DNA of 34,942 nt from Methanomicrobiaceae archaeon (GTDB taxonomy: Archaea; Halobacteriota; Methanomicrobia; Methanomicrobiales; Methanomicrobiaceae): NCBI GenBank assembly GCA_016928355.1, contig JAFGKW010000037.1, positions 1-34,942 of the forward strand, in the 5' to 3' direction. The notes beneath the pieces are model-generated. The model made no database searches, had not been told where the DNA came from, and saw nothing but the letters and a program-made list of their open reading frames with translations. Shown piece after piece: positions 17,723 to 25,417 of the stretch (position 1 is the stretch's first letter; every line of letters begins with the position of its first letter). A program made the position numbers and the translations under genes.

Positions 17723-17962
17723 CAGGTATCTGTCAACAACAATGTAATCCTTTATATCCCTGACTGCCTCAAAAGGAATAAAAAGACGCTCTCCGTCGAC
17801 CTTGTAGCCTCCAGTATCAAAGCCCTGTTCCGGTCTTACGACGAGACTCTCGACATTCCCTGTGTCAAGATCGATCATGATATTTCTGATTGTTCCAATA
17901 ACCATTCCGTCTGTGCTCATCACCTGCTTTTTTGAAAGATTTCGGGAAAATACATTTTTCAT
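17711..17962 (-). CDS. PRC-barrel domain protein
   Basis: The 83-residue protein consists of a single PRC-barrel: QVMSTDGMVIGTIRNIMIDLDTGNVESLVVRPE followed by strands ending in RLFIPFEAVRDIKDYIVVD. Small PRC-barrel proteins are common in euryarchaea; related domains occur in RimM and in photosynthetic reaction centres and mediate protein or RNA contacts. No enzyme function is expected. A TATA-like box sits 26-33 bases upstream of the ATG with an inverted repeat between the two, suggesting a leaderless, possibly repressible transcript. Confidence 0.8.
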   Translation of the reverse strand: MKNVFSRNLSKKQVMSTDGMVIGTIRNIMIDLDTGNVESLVVRPEQGFDTGGYKVDGERLFIPFEAVRDIKDYIVVDRYLSKE

Positions 17963-17971
17963 ATTAAAAAA

Positions 17972-17995
17972 AATAGTGTAATAATACTATTTAAA
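17972..17995 (-). promoter_or_regulatory. TATA box and operator-like inverted repeat of the PRC-barrel gene
   Basis: On the minus strand TTTAAATA (plus 17988-17995) lies 26-33 bases before the ATG at 17962. Overlapping it toward the gene is an 8-bp inverted repeat, AATAGTGT (17972-17979) with ATACTATT (17984-17991), one G-T pair and loop AATA. A repressor bound here would block TBP or polymerase. Confidence 0.4.
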
Positions 17996-18066
17996 TTATC
18001 TTAAAAAATTGCAAAATGGATAATTATCTCTCTCAGATCTGTCTGCCTTTTGATAATGAGGAATGA

Positions 18067-18945
18067 TCATGGAGAAGGGAAGACTTTGAGGATGTCCGAT
18101 TGTGTAAGGATTCCTATTGGTTTATCTTCTTCTACAATGATGATTCTGCCAATCTCCTCCTTTTTAAACCTGCCAATTACCTCAAAGAGATTAATGTCCG
18201 GCGGGGCAATAACGACTTCTTTGGTCATTATCTTCTCTACTGGTGTATTTATATTGTCTCCTCTGTTAAGGCCGTGTGCAATGTCGGAAAGCGTCACTAT
18301 ACCTGCAAGTAACTCTCCTTCCATTACCGGGGCTCCATGTATATGGTGCCGGCTGAAGAGAGCGATTGCATCCCTGAATGTATCTTTCCTGTCCATTGTA
18401 TGGACCGGACTGCTCATGTAGTGGCTGATCTGTTTCTTTGGAAGTGATATCATCTCTGATATTGATATCAGGAGGGACCTGTTCACCTCGTCTTTGCCGT
18501 AGACTTCGCCTTTTACAAGGAGTTTATTTACAGGTGTCGGCCCCAGTGCAATATCATCACCGATATTGAAGTTTTTAACGCTACCTATGAGTCTTATAAC
18601 GGCATGGCACAGATCCGGGTGGCACAAAGTGGTAAAGTCAATCTCTGCTACATTGACGCTACTTGAGTAGACTCCGTTGACCTGCAGCGGGACATCAGTT
18701 CCCTTTTCATAATCCAGAAGATTCAGTTCATTATATGCCGATGAGGAGGGAGTGTAACCACCTTTCGGACCCGGGACACCTTCGACGAGGCCGAGGGCCT
18801 TTAAGGCCTGCATCTGATTTCTGACAGTTCCGGGGTTACGTTTAAGTAGTTCAGCGATCTCTTCTCCTTTTATTGCCACAGATTTCCTGTGGTAAAGTGT
18901 GATTAGAGTTATAAGGATCTCCTTCTGGATAAGGGACAACTCCAT
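18067..18945 (-). CDS. Winged-helix/CBS-pair transcriptional regulator
   Basis: The 292-residue protein has three parts. Residues 1-65 form a winged-helix DNA-binding domain (EEIAELLKRNPGTVRNQMQALKALGLVEGVPGPKGGYTPS). Residues about 85-170 form a strand-rich middle domain with Cys108 and Cys113, conserved in archaeal relatives as far as I remember. Residues about 173-230 and 237-292 are two CBS modules (HHIHGAPVMEGELLAGIVTLSDI; RIIIVEEDKPIGILTQSDIL). CBS pairs bind adenosine nucleotides or SAM, so the protein probably senses energy or a metabolite and controls transcription; the target is unknown. It is divergent from the GTPase gene with 48 bases between start codons. Confidence 0.85.
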   Translation of the reverse strand: MELSLIQKEILITLITLYHRKSVAIKGEEIAELLKRNPGTVRNQMQALKALGLVEGVPGPKGGYTPSSSAYNELNLLDYEKGTDVPLQVNGVYSSSVNVAEIDFTTLCHPDLCHAVIRLIGSVKNFNIGDDIALGPTPVNKLLVKGEVYGKDEVNRSLLISISEMISLPKKQISHYMSSPVHTMDRKDTFRDAIALFSRHHIHGAPVMEGELLAGIVTLSDIAHGLNRGDNINTPVEKIMTKEVVIAPPDINLFEVIGRFKKEEIGRIIIVEEDKPIGILTQSDILKVFPSP

Positions 18946-18964
18946 AATAAATTAATCACATAGG

Positions 18965-18976
18965 TTTACATAAATA
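18965..18976. promoter_or_regulatory. Shared AT-rich core promoter for two divergent genes
   Basis: TTTACATAAATA sits at the midpoint between the ATG of the winged-helix/CBS gene (18945) and the GTG of the NOG1-like gene (18994), about 25 bases from each. Read in either direction it resembles a TATA box at leaderless spacing. It is the only such box in the 48-base gap. Confidence 0.4.
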
Positions 18977-18993
18977 GATTCGGGTTATTCTCT

Positions 18994-19956
18994 GTGGAAT
19001 TCGAAAAAATACCAACTGTCCCCACGGCCGAAGAGATACTTGACAGGTCGCTGGGAAGGGCATCAGCCGCTAAAAAGCTAAAAAGGAACAAAGACCATGT
19101 GAACGAGGAGTTTATACGTTCGGTATACAGCTCTGTCTATGACAAACTCAATGACGTAGTTTCAAAGTTTCCGAGTTTCGATCATATCTCCCCGTTTTAC
19201 ATGGATATCGTGAATATACTGCTCAGTGTCGACAAAATAAGAAAATCTCTCGGGGCAATACAGTGGGCCGCATCACAGTCTCGGGTGGTGGGAAGAACAT
19301 ATGCAAGAAGGATGCGCTCCGAGGAGGACACTGCCGAACTTAGAAAACAGGCAACCGCCAGGATAGCATCAATTCTCTATCAGGTCGATTCCGATCTTAG
19401 GTACCTGAATGAAACGCGCAATATTCTCCGCAAACTTCCTGACATCCGGGAGGAGGAGTTCACAGTTGTTGTTGCAGGATATCCCAACGTAGGTAAATCC
19501 TCATTTATCGCTCTTGTATCCTCGGCAAAACCTGAGATTGCAGGATATGCCTTCACAACAAAACGGATTATGGTTGGACATCATCCTGTTGGAAGAGAGA
19601 GAATACAGATTGTTGATACCCCGGGTATTCTGGATCGCCCTCATGAAAAGAGGAACGATGTGGAGAACCAGGCTGTAACAGCGATAAAAAATGTTTCTGA
19701 TCTCATTCTTTTCATGGTAGATGCAAGTGAGACCTGTGGTTATTCTGTAGGTGAACAGTTTGGGCTGCTGGAAAATCTCAGGTCGATTATTGAGGATACT
19801 CCGTTGATTGTCGTAGTCAACAAATCCGATGTCCTTGAACTTGAAGGTTATCCCAACATGTCAACAAGTACAAGAGAAGGGGTTTCGGATGTCATGAAAA
19901 TGATACTTAAAGAAAGGGAATCCAGCCCCAAGTCCCGGCGGCAAGACATCCGATAA
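18994..19956 (+). CDS. NOG1-like GTP-binding protein
   Basis: The product is a 320-residue GTPase of the Obg/NOG1 group, which acts in large ribosomal subunit assembly in eukaryotes and presumably in archaea. The helical N-terminal NOG1 domain covers about 1-150 (EILDRSLGRASAAKKLKRNK). G1 is GYPNVGKS (162-169), the G2 region is YAFTTKR, G3 is DTPG (208-211) and G4 is NKSD (276-279). Eukaryotic C-terminal extensions are absent, as is usual for archaeal members. The start is GTG 18994 without an SD but at TATA distance, so the mRNA is probably leaderless. The last 50 bases overlap the convergent protease gene. Confidence 0.92.
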   Translation: MEFEKIPTVPTAEEILDRSLGRASAAKKLKRNKDHVNEEFIRSVYSSVYDKLNDVVSKFPSFDHISPFYMDIVNILLSVDKIRKSLGAIQWAASQSRVVGRTYARRMRSEEDTAELRKQATARIASILYQVDSDLRYLNETRNILRKLPDIREEEFTVVVAGYPNVGKSSFIALVSSAKPEIAGYAFTTKRIMVGHHPVGRERIQIVDTPGILDRPHEKRNDVENQAVTAIKNVSDLILFMVDASETCGYSVGEQFGLLENLRSIIEDTPLIVVVNKSDVLELEGYPNMSTSTREGVSDVMKMILKERESSPKSRRQDIR

Positions 19957-20815
19957 GGAATCCAAGTATTGCGCCCCCGTTGAGTGTCGGAAGGCCGGCC
20001 TGTGGTCTGCCCTTCAGCACGAACCAGAGCAGAACTGTGAGGCCTGCAAGAGATCCAACCATTGCACCTGCTGTCGGAAGTATTGAAAGGGGCGATTCCG
20101 GTGTGCTGATAAAGACATATGATGACACTACCAGGATTGTGGGCATAATCAGATCCCCCATACCCATAATGAATGCGCCTCTCTCTTCTTTTTTGTCCCC
20201 TATATTCATATCGTCCTTAATATAGGAGTAGTCTCTGGATTTCGGGATTACAACAAGAATGGGTGATTTGGATTTTATTACGCCCTCTGCAAGAGAGATC
20301 ATGTGTTTTGTCTTGTATACCGATATAGCATCGTATGCTGCAAGCAGGATTAGAAGAATAATCACAGGGAATATCTCGAGTGAAATGCCGAAGATGGACG
20401 CGGCACCGGCACATATGAGAACTCCTAGTATATCGATGACATACCATTCGGGATATTTGTACAGCAGTGCAATTGCTCCGGCAGACAGGGCTATGACCAA
20501 AATGGCTGATAATAACTCTGATTCAATAAAAATGCTGATAATTGCAGCAAAAATATATACAAATACCAGAAATATCGAGAATCCTATTATATATCCAAGA
20601 ATGCGCTTAAATCCAAATTTGATGAGCAGGAGCATAATTCCGGTAAATGTGAGGAGGATTATAAAAAAATATAATATATTCTCAAAAGCAGCCGGATCTT
20701 CAAATGTCGCATATCCTGCGTCGTTCATTGAGGGTGTAATTAAAATTGCACCCAGCTGAACAACAACCATCATGATAAACATGCCGAGAAGAGGCAGATT
20801 TTCTTTTAAATTCAT
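19907..20815 (-). CDS. Presenilin-family intramembrane aspartyl protease (PSH)
   Basis: This 302-residue protein has nine predicted membrane helices and carries the signatures of the presenilin/signal-peptide-peptidase family. These are the YD motif in AAYDAISVY (D162) and the GxGD motif GMGD (D221) in the next helix, the two catalytic aspartates. The archaeal homologue from Methanoculleus marisnigri, whose crystal structure is known, has its aspartates at almost the same numbers. The third motif, normally PAL, reads P276-T-L here (GLPTLNGGA). It would cut membrane proteins within the bilayer; natural archaeal substrates are not established. Its 3' end overlaps the NOG1-like gene by 50 bases. 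Confidence 0.9.
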   Translation of the reverse strand: MNLKENLPLLGMFIMMVVVQLGAILITPSMNDAGYATFEDPAAFENILYFFIILLTFTGIMLLLIKFGFKRILGYIIGFSIFLVFVYIFAAIISIFIESELLSAILVIALSAGAIALLYKYPEWYVIDILGVLICAGAASIFGISLEIFPVIILLILLAAYDAISVYKTKHMISLAEGVIKSKSPILVVIPKSRDYSYIKDDMNIGDKKEERGAFIMGMGDLIMPTILVVSSYVFISTPESPLSILPTAGAMVGSLAGLTVLLWFVLKGRPQAGLPTLNGGAILGFLIGCLAAGTWGWIPFL

Positions 20816-20937
20816 CTTAATTCAGCCATTTATCCTCTCTTTTGGGAAAAAAACCACTATTTTTTCTCCAACGGGGATATTATTCTTAATAAATATAGAC
20901 AGTTAGATTAATTAATTCTCTGTAATTATCTAAAAGC

Positions 20938-21252
20938 ATGGATGAAAGAGAAAGAACAAAGGATATTATTTTAGCAATCATCCTTGTCATATCCACACTC
21001 GTCATGGTAATCAGGTTATGGCAGGACTGGATTGTTGCGGTATCAACAGGTCTGATGATGATCTCTCTTGCAGGTCTGATACTTTCCCTCTGCAAGAGGC
21101 TTGAAAGCCTTGAAAAAGCCATAAATGCAAGAGAAATGACTATGCGCATGAATCTTGATGAAATTTCCCGGAATATTGATGAGAAATGTGACAGGATGGT
21201 CGGGGACGTTGAAGCCACAGTAAGTTCCCTTTCCCGGCGGGTTTATCGCTGA
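20938..21252 (+). CDS. Small membrane protein with a cytoplasmic coiled coil
   Basis: I do not recognise this 104-residue protein. It has a charged N-terminus (MDERERTK) and two hydrophobic segments at about 9-25 and 30-51. A heptad-rich helix follows at about 53-100 (RLESLEKAINAREM, then NLDEISRNIDEKCD) and looks like a coiled coil. The topology suggests a hairpin anchor with the helix in the cytoplasm. TTAATTAATT about 24-31 bases before the ATG could be the TATA region. It lies 30 bases upstream of fen1 on the same strand, so co-transcription is likely, but no functional link can be read. Confidence 0.6.
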   Translation: MDERERTKDIILAIILVISTLVMVIRLWQDWIVAVSTGLMMISLAGLILSLCKRLESLEKAINAREMTMRMNLDEISRNIDEKCDRMVGDVEATVSSLSRRVYR

Positions 21253-21282
21253 ATAACCTCAAATCTTTTTTAGTGAATTTTT

Positions 21283-22284
21283 ATGGGCGTGGCAATAAGG
21301 GATCTTATCTCGGATTATAAAACACCTGTTGAGTGGGGGGAACTCCGCGGTCCTGCGGCAGTCGATGGGAATAATGCGCTATATCAGTTTCTGACAACAA
21401 TACGCCAGCCCGACGGGACCCCGCTTATGGACCGGGAGGGAAGGGTAACATCACACCTGTCCGGGATATTCTTCCGCGTGATAAGCTTTCTTGAAAACGA
21501 TATAAAACCCGTATTTGTTTTTGACGGCGCTCCCCCGGATTTTAAATCGGAGACACTTGAGGTGCGGAGGGAAAGAAAAGCCGTAGCCGAAACCGCCTAC
21601 AGGCAGGCAGTGGCGGTTGGAGACACCGCATCTGCATTCAGGCATGCAAGGGCGGCAACAAAAGTCGATGAAACTATAATTTCCGGAGCGAAGGAACTGC
21701 TTGGGTATATGGGTGTCCCGTGCATCGATGCAGAAAGTGAAGGTGAGGCGCAGGCGGCATATATGGTGATGAACGGTGATGTACGCTATTCAATTTCTCA
21801 GGATTACGACTCCCTTTTATTCGGCGCACCGAGGCTGGTCCGCAACCTTACTGTAAGCAGGAAGAGGAAGGTACGGGGGAGAACCATAACCGTCAGTCCG
21901 GAAGAGATACTGCTCTCGGATGTTCTGGAAGGGAAAGGTATCACCCGGGAGGAACTAGTCGAGATCGGGATACTTGTGGGCACCGATTTCAACAGCGGTG
22001 TAAAAGGGGTCGGTGCAAAGACCGCACTTAAGATAGTTAAATCCGGTAAATTTATCGAGGCCCTCGGTGAGAAAGATCCGGGTTTTGATCCACAGCCTGT
22101 AAAGGATTTCTTCCTGAGTCCCCCGGTGGTTACGGATTACTCACTTTCCTGGTCACATGTTGACCGTGAAGGGGTCATCTCATACCTTTGCAGCAGGCAC
22201 GATTTCTCGGAAGACAGGGTTAACTCGGTTCTTGAAAGAATCGGGGTAAAAGGCGGACAAAAGACACTTGACAGCTGGTTTTAG
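21283..22284 (+). CDS. fen: Flap endonuclease 1
   Basis: FEN1 is the structure-specific nuclease that removes 5' flaps during Okazaki-fragment maturation and repair. The 333-residue sequence has the metal-binding carboxylates in context: VDGNNALYQF (D28), VFDGAPPDFK (D81), ESEGEAQAAYM (E153, E155) and SQDYDSLLFGAPRLVRNL (D174, D176). The helix-hairpin-helix GVKGVGAKTALKIV binds duplex DNA. The last eight residues, QKTLDSWF, form a textbook PCNA-interacting (PIP) box, so PCNA recruitment is expected. Length is normal for archaeal FEN1. Confidence 0.96.
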   Translation: MGVAIRDLISDYKTPVEWGELRGPAAVDGNNALYQFLTTIRQPDGTPLMDREGRVTSHLSGIFFRVISFLENDIKPVFVFDGAPPDFKSETLEVRRERKAVAETAYRQAVAVGDTASAFRHARAATKVDETIISGAKELLGYMGVPCIDAESEGEAQAAYMVMNGDVRYSISQDYDSLLFGAPRLVRNLTVSRKRKVRGRTITVSPEEILLSDVLEGKGITREELVEIGILVGTDFNSGVKGVGAKTALKIVKSGKFIEALGEKDPGFDPQPVKDFFLSPPVVTDYSLSWSHVDREGVISYLCSRHDFSEDRVNSVLERIGVKGGQKTLDSWF

Positions 22285-22343
22285 GAGAAACACAAATTCA
22301 CTTTTTCCGATTGGTTGAAAAAGATTCAGGTTGAATATTATTT

Positions 22344-23333
22344 ATGCAGCCCGGGGAGATCACCTACTCACGCAATGTCTTCTTACCCCTGACCAATGTA
22401 TGCAGAAACAGGTGCGGCTATTGTATATTCCGGACTCCCGTAGGTGAAGACTGTATTATGCCACCTTCTGAGGTAAAAAATATCATTCGGGCGGGGGTCA
22501 TGGCAGGTTGTACCGAGGCCCTGTTTACCTTCGGTGAAAAACCGGAAGAGGAGAAGGGTTTTCCGGAGCATATTAAAAAAACCGGCTATTCCTCCATTCT
22601 CGATTATTGTCATGCGATGTGTGAGTACTCGATATTGTCAGGAATTCTCCCCCACACGAATGCAGGTATCCTCGACTATAACGAACTTGAAAGATTAAGA
22701 GAGGTCAATGCCAGCATGGGTCTTATGCTTGAAACGACGGCTGATATCCCGGCCCACAGGAACTGTCCCGGGAAGAAGCCTGAGGTCAGGATTGAGACTA
22801 TGGAGAATGCCGGGAAACTGAAGATACCTTTTACCACCGGAATCCTTGTCGGGATCGGAGAGACCGCTGAAGACCGTAAAGAGTCATTTCAGGTCATTGC
22901 TGATCTCCACAGGCGCTATGGCCATATTCAGGAGGTTATTGTGCAGAACTTCTGTCCCAAGGATGGCACTGATATGAAGGATTATCCTACAGTCGGCAGG
23001 AATGAGTTCTGTTCGGCAATATCTTCGGCCAGGGAGACACTCCCTGATGATATTTCAGTCCAGATCCCTCCGAATCTGGCAGATGCGAGCTATTTCATTG
23101 GATGTGGTGTTGACGATCTCGGGGGAGTATCTCCTGTCACGATCGATTACGTGAACCCCGAACATCCCTGGCCGGAGATCGATGAACTAAAGTCCGTTGC
23201 AGGGGGGAAAAGGCTGAGAGAGAGGCTCTGCATCTACCAGAGGTATATCGACAGGGGCTGGTATCCTGACAGTCTTAAGTGCATCATTGAAAAACTTAAT
23301 GATGATATCAGAAAGAGAAATGAGCAACAATAA
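22344..23333 (+). CDS. cofG: FO synthase radical-SAM subunit CofG
   Basis: CofG, with CofH, makes 7,8-didemethyl-8-hydroxy-5-deazariboflavin (FO), the chromophore of coenzyme F420. The 329-residue protein has the radical-SAM [4Fe-4S] motif CRNRCGYC (C20, C24, C27) directly after NVFLPLTNV, which marks CofG. It also shows HTNAGILDYNELERL, TTGILVGIGETAEDR, and the C-terminal VSPVTIDYVNPEHPWPEI. It opens the run of plus-strand genes; purC begins 17 bases after its stop. The cofH partner is not in the window. Confidence 0.93.
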   Translation: MQPGEITYSRNVFLPLTNVCRNRCGYCIFRTPVGEDCIMPPSEVKNIIRAGVMAGCTEALFTFGEKPEEEKGFPEHIKKTGYSSILDYCHAMCEYSILSGILPHTNAGILDYNELERLREVNASMGLMLETTADIPAHRNCPGKKPEVRIETMENAGKLKIPFTTGILVGIGETAEDRKESFQVIADLHRRYGHIQEVIVQNFCPKDGTDMKDYPTVGRNEFCSAISSARETLPDDISVQIPPNLADASYFIGCGVDDLGGVSPVTIDYVNPEHPWPEIDELKSVAGGKRLRERLCIYQRYIDRGWYPDSLKCIIEKLNDDIRKRNEQQ

Positions 23334-23350
23334 TTCAGGGCATAACTAAC

Positions 23351-24076
23351 ATGGCGAAAAATGAACTGCTTTATGAAGGGAAGGCAAAGTCCATCTACGG
23401 AACAGAGAATCCTGATGAACTGGTAGCTGTCTTCAGGGACGATATTACTGCATTCAACGGTGAAAAAAAGGACTGTTTCTCAGGCAAAGGTATTTTAAAT
23501 GTGGGGGTTTCAGCCTTCTTTTTCAGCATGCTTGAGGAGAATGGGATTAAGACCCATTTCATACGAATGGGCGATGAAAGGTCCATGGTGGTCTCAAAAC
23601 TTGAGATGATCCCCCTTGAGTTTGTGGGGAGGAACAGGGCTGCAGGATCACTCGTAAAGAAATTCCCGTTTGAAGAGGGGCAGGTTCTGGACCCGCCGCT
23701 GATCATAACTGATTACAAGAATGATGAACGCGGCGATCCTCCCATATGTGATGATATTATTTATGCCCTTGGAATCCTGACTCCGGAGGAACTCGGACAG
23801 GTCCGCGAAATGACACTTAAGATCAATGAAATTCTCTTTGAATTTTTCGATAAACTGGGTCTTTTATTAGTCGATTTTAAGATTGAATTCGGCAGACTTG
23901 ACGGAGAGATTGTTCTTGGTGATGAGATTAGCATGGACTCTATGCGCCTTTGGGACAAGGAGACCGGAGAGTCTTTTGACAAGGATGTTTACAGGTTTGG
24001 GAAAGGTGACGTAATGTCCGCATACGGCCGCGTGGTTGAAAAAATTGAAGAGTGGAAGAGACAGAATGTAAGGTGA
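23351..24076 (+). CDS. purC: SAICAR synthase
   Basis: Phosphoribosylaminoimidazole-succinocarboxamide synthase joins aspartate to CAIR in purine synthesis using ATP. The 241-residue sequence begins with ELLYEGKAKSIY, followed by FRDDITAFNGEKK, the substrate-binding segment EFVGRNRAAGSLVKKF, VDFKIEFGR, and the metal/ATP region LGDEISMDSMRLWD. Length matches the single-domain bacterial/archaeal enzyme. The purS start follows four bases after its stop, with an SD (AGGTGA) formed by the last purC codons. Confidence 0.96.
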   Translation: MAKNELLYEGKAKSIYGTENPDELVAVFRDDITAFNGEKKDCFSGKGILNVGVSAFFFSMLEENGIKTHFIRMGDERSMVVSKLEMIPLEFVGRNRAAGSLVKKFPFEEGQVLDPPLIITDYKNDERGDPPICDDIIYALGILTPEELGQVREMTLKINEILFEFFDKLGLLLVDFKIEFGRLDGEIVLGDEISMDSMRLWDKETGESFDKDVYRFGKGDVMSAYGRVVEKIEEWKRQNVR

Positions 24077-24080
24077 GTCC

Positions 24081-24329
24081 ATGAAATTCAGCTTGAAAAT
24101 TACTATATCATTAAAAAAAGGGATGCTTGATCCCGAAGCGCTTGCAATTAAACATGCATTGAACAATCTCGGATTTGATGTAGACTCCCTTGGCACTGCA
24201 AGGGTTTTTTATCTTGATGTCGATGAATCTGATGAGAATTCTGCAAGGCAGAAGGGCCAGGAGATGTGCGATCGTCTACTTGCAAATCCAGTAATCCATA
24301 GTTACGACATAGAGGTTTCAGGGGTATAA
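24081..24329 (+). CDS. purS: FGAM synthase subunit PurS
   Basis: PurS is the small 82-residue subunit that bridges PurQ and PurL in phosphoribosylformylglycinamidine synthase. Visible landmarks are KGMLDPEALAIKHALNNLGF near the start, the strand GTARVFYLDVD, and the final NPVIHSYDIEVSGV. It has the right length and lies between purC and purQ with gaps of four bases on both sides. The large purL subunit is not nearby. Confidence 0.94.
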   Translation: MKFSLKITISLKKGMLDPEALAIKHALNNLGFDVDSLGTARVFYLDVDESDENSARQKGQEMCDRLLANPVIHSYDIEVSGV

Positions 24330-24333
24330 CAAT

Positions 24334-25029
24334 ATGAGGTTTGCCGTTATCCGGTTCGGAGGGAGCAACTGTGACCTTGATGCAGTACATGTGCTTCAGG
24401 ACGTGTGCGGGGTTGATACCGATCCAGTTTGGTACAAGGAGGGTCTTTCCCGGAAGTATGATGCAATTCTGATCCCCGGCGGGTTCAGCTACGGTGATTA
24501 TCTTCGTGCAGGTGCAATAGCTACCAGAACTCCTATAATGAAGGATGTAATCCGGCATGCAGGAGCCGGAGGTCTTGTTATTGGAATATGCAACGGTGCC
24601 CAGATCGCTGCAGAGAGTGAACTGGTTCCCGGGGTCTTCACAATAAACGAATATCCAAAATTCATCTGCGAAGATGTCTGTCTCAGGGTAGAAAACAATT
24701 CATCTCCGTTTACATCTCTCTATGAAGAGGGAGAGGTTATCAGGATTCCCATTGCACACAAGGAAGGCCGCTATGTGGCAGATGATGAGACTATCCGGCG
24801 GCTTGAAAATGAGTGCCGGATTGCCTTTAAGTTCTGTGACGAATCCGGGAATGTCACACCTGAAGCAAATCCTAATGGTGCAACCGGCAATATCACAGGA
24901 ATTCTCGGGGATAAGGGCAATGTACTTGCTATGATGCCTCATCCCGAGAGGGCTGCTGAAGAGATCCTTGGGTCGACTGACGGGAAGAAAATTTTTGATT
25001 CCATGATAGCTTATCTGGAATCATTGTGA
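24334..25029 (+). CDS. purQ: FGAM synthase glutaminase subunit PurQ
   Basis: PurQ is a class I glutamine amidotransferase that supplies ammonia to PurL. The 231-residue protein shows the N-terminal VIRFGGSNCDLD and the oxyanion-loop segment GGFSYGDYLRAGAIA. The nucleophile elbow is IGICNGAQIAAE with C86, and the catalytic His/Glu pair is in MMPHPERA. It is tightly linked to purS. The next gene (thioredoxin-reductase-like) begins 19 bases after the stop. Confidence 0.96.
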   Translation: MRFAVIRFGGSNCDLDAVHVLQDVCGVDTDPVWYKEGLSRKYDAILIPGGFSYGDYLRAGAIATRTPIMKDVIRHAGAGGLVIGICNGAQIAAESELVPGVFTINEYPKFICEDVCLRVENNSSPFTSLYEEGEVIRIPIAHKEGRYVADDETIRRLENECRIAFKFCDESGNVTPEANPNGATGNITGILGDKGNVLAMMPHPERAAEEILGSTDGKKIFDSMIAYLESL

Positions 25030-25048
25030 AAAAACATGAGGTGGGACA

Positions 25049-25351
25049 ATGTCTAAAAAAGAGATACCAAAGGAAGAATTTGAAGAGCTTTCTGAGGAAA
25101 TAATTGGCTGGGCCGAGTCATACGCAGAAGAGAACGATTATAAGCTGAACGAGGATGAGCGCCAGAGAAATGCTGTTCTAAAGGGCCTTGCAAGGAACAA
25201 GATCAAATTCGGTGAGAGATACTGTCCGTGCAGGATAAGATCAGGGGATAAAGAGAAGGATAAAGAAATTATATGTCCCTGCATATTCCACAGGGATGAG
25301 ATTGAGAAGGAAGGCAACTGCCACTGTTATCTCTTCTATGCTAAGGACTAA
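25049..25351 (+). CDS. Ferredoxin:thioredoxin reductase catalytic-subunit family protein
   Basis: This 100-residue protein has the six diagnostic cysteines of the FTR catalytic chain: CPC (C59, C61) in ERYCPCRI, CPC (C76, C78) in IICPCIF, and CHC (C91, C93) in NCHCYLFYAKD. In the plant and cyanobacterial enzyme these hold a [4Fe-4S] cluster next to a redox-active disulfide that reduces thioredoxin. Methanogens carry homologues used with ferredoxin. The N-terminal helix is highly acidic. The gene has a good SD (GAGGTGGG) and follows purQ in the same transcript. A perfect CCGGAA-TC-TTCCGG palindrome (25354-25367) directly after it may mark the end of the unit. Confidence 0.88.
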   Translation: MSKKEIPKEEFEELSEEIIGWAESYAEENDYKLNEDERQRNAVLKGLARNKIKFGERYCPCRIRSGDKEKDKEIICPCIFHRDEIEKEGNCHCYLFYAKD

Positions 25352-25385
25352 GTCCGGAATCTTCCGGGCATCCGTTTCATGCACG

Positions 25386-25393
25386 TATTTATC
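25386..25393 (+). promoter_or_regulatory. TATA box of cofC
   Basis: TATTTATC lies 25-32 bases before the cofC ATG (25418), consistent with a leaderless transcript separate from the upstream purine run. Confidence 0.5.
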
Positions 25394-25417
25394 TAATAAA
25401 AAACAACGATTTTTATA

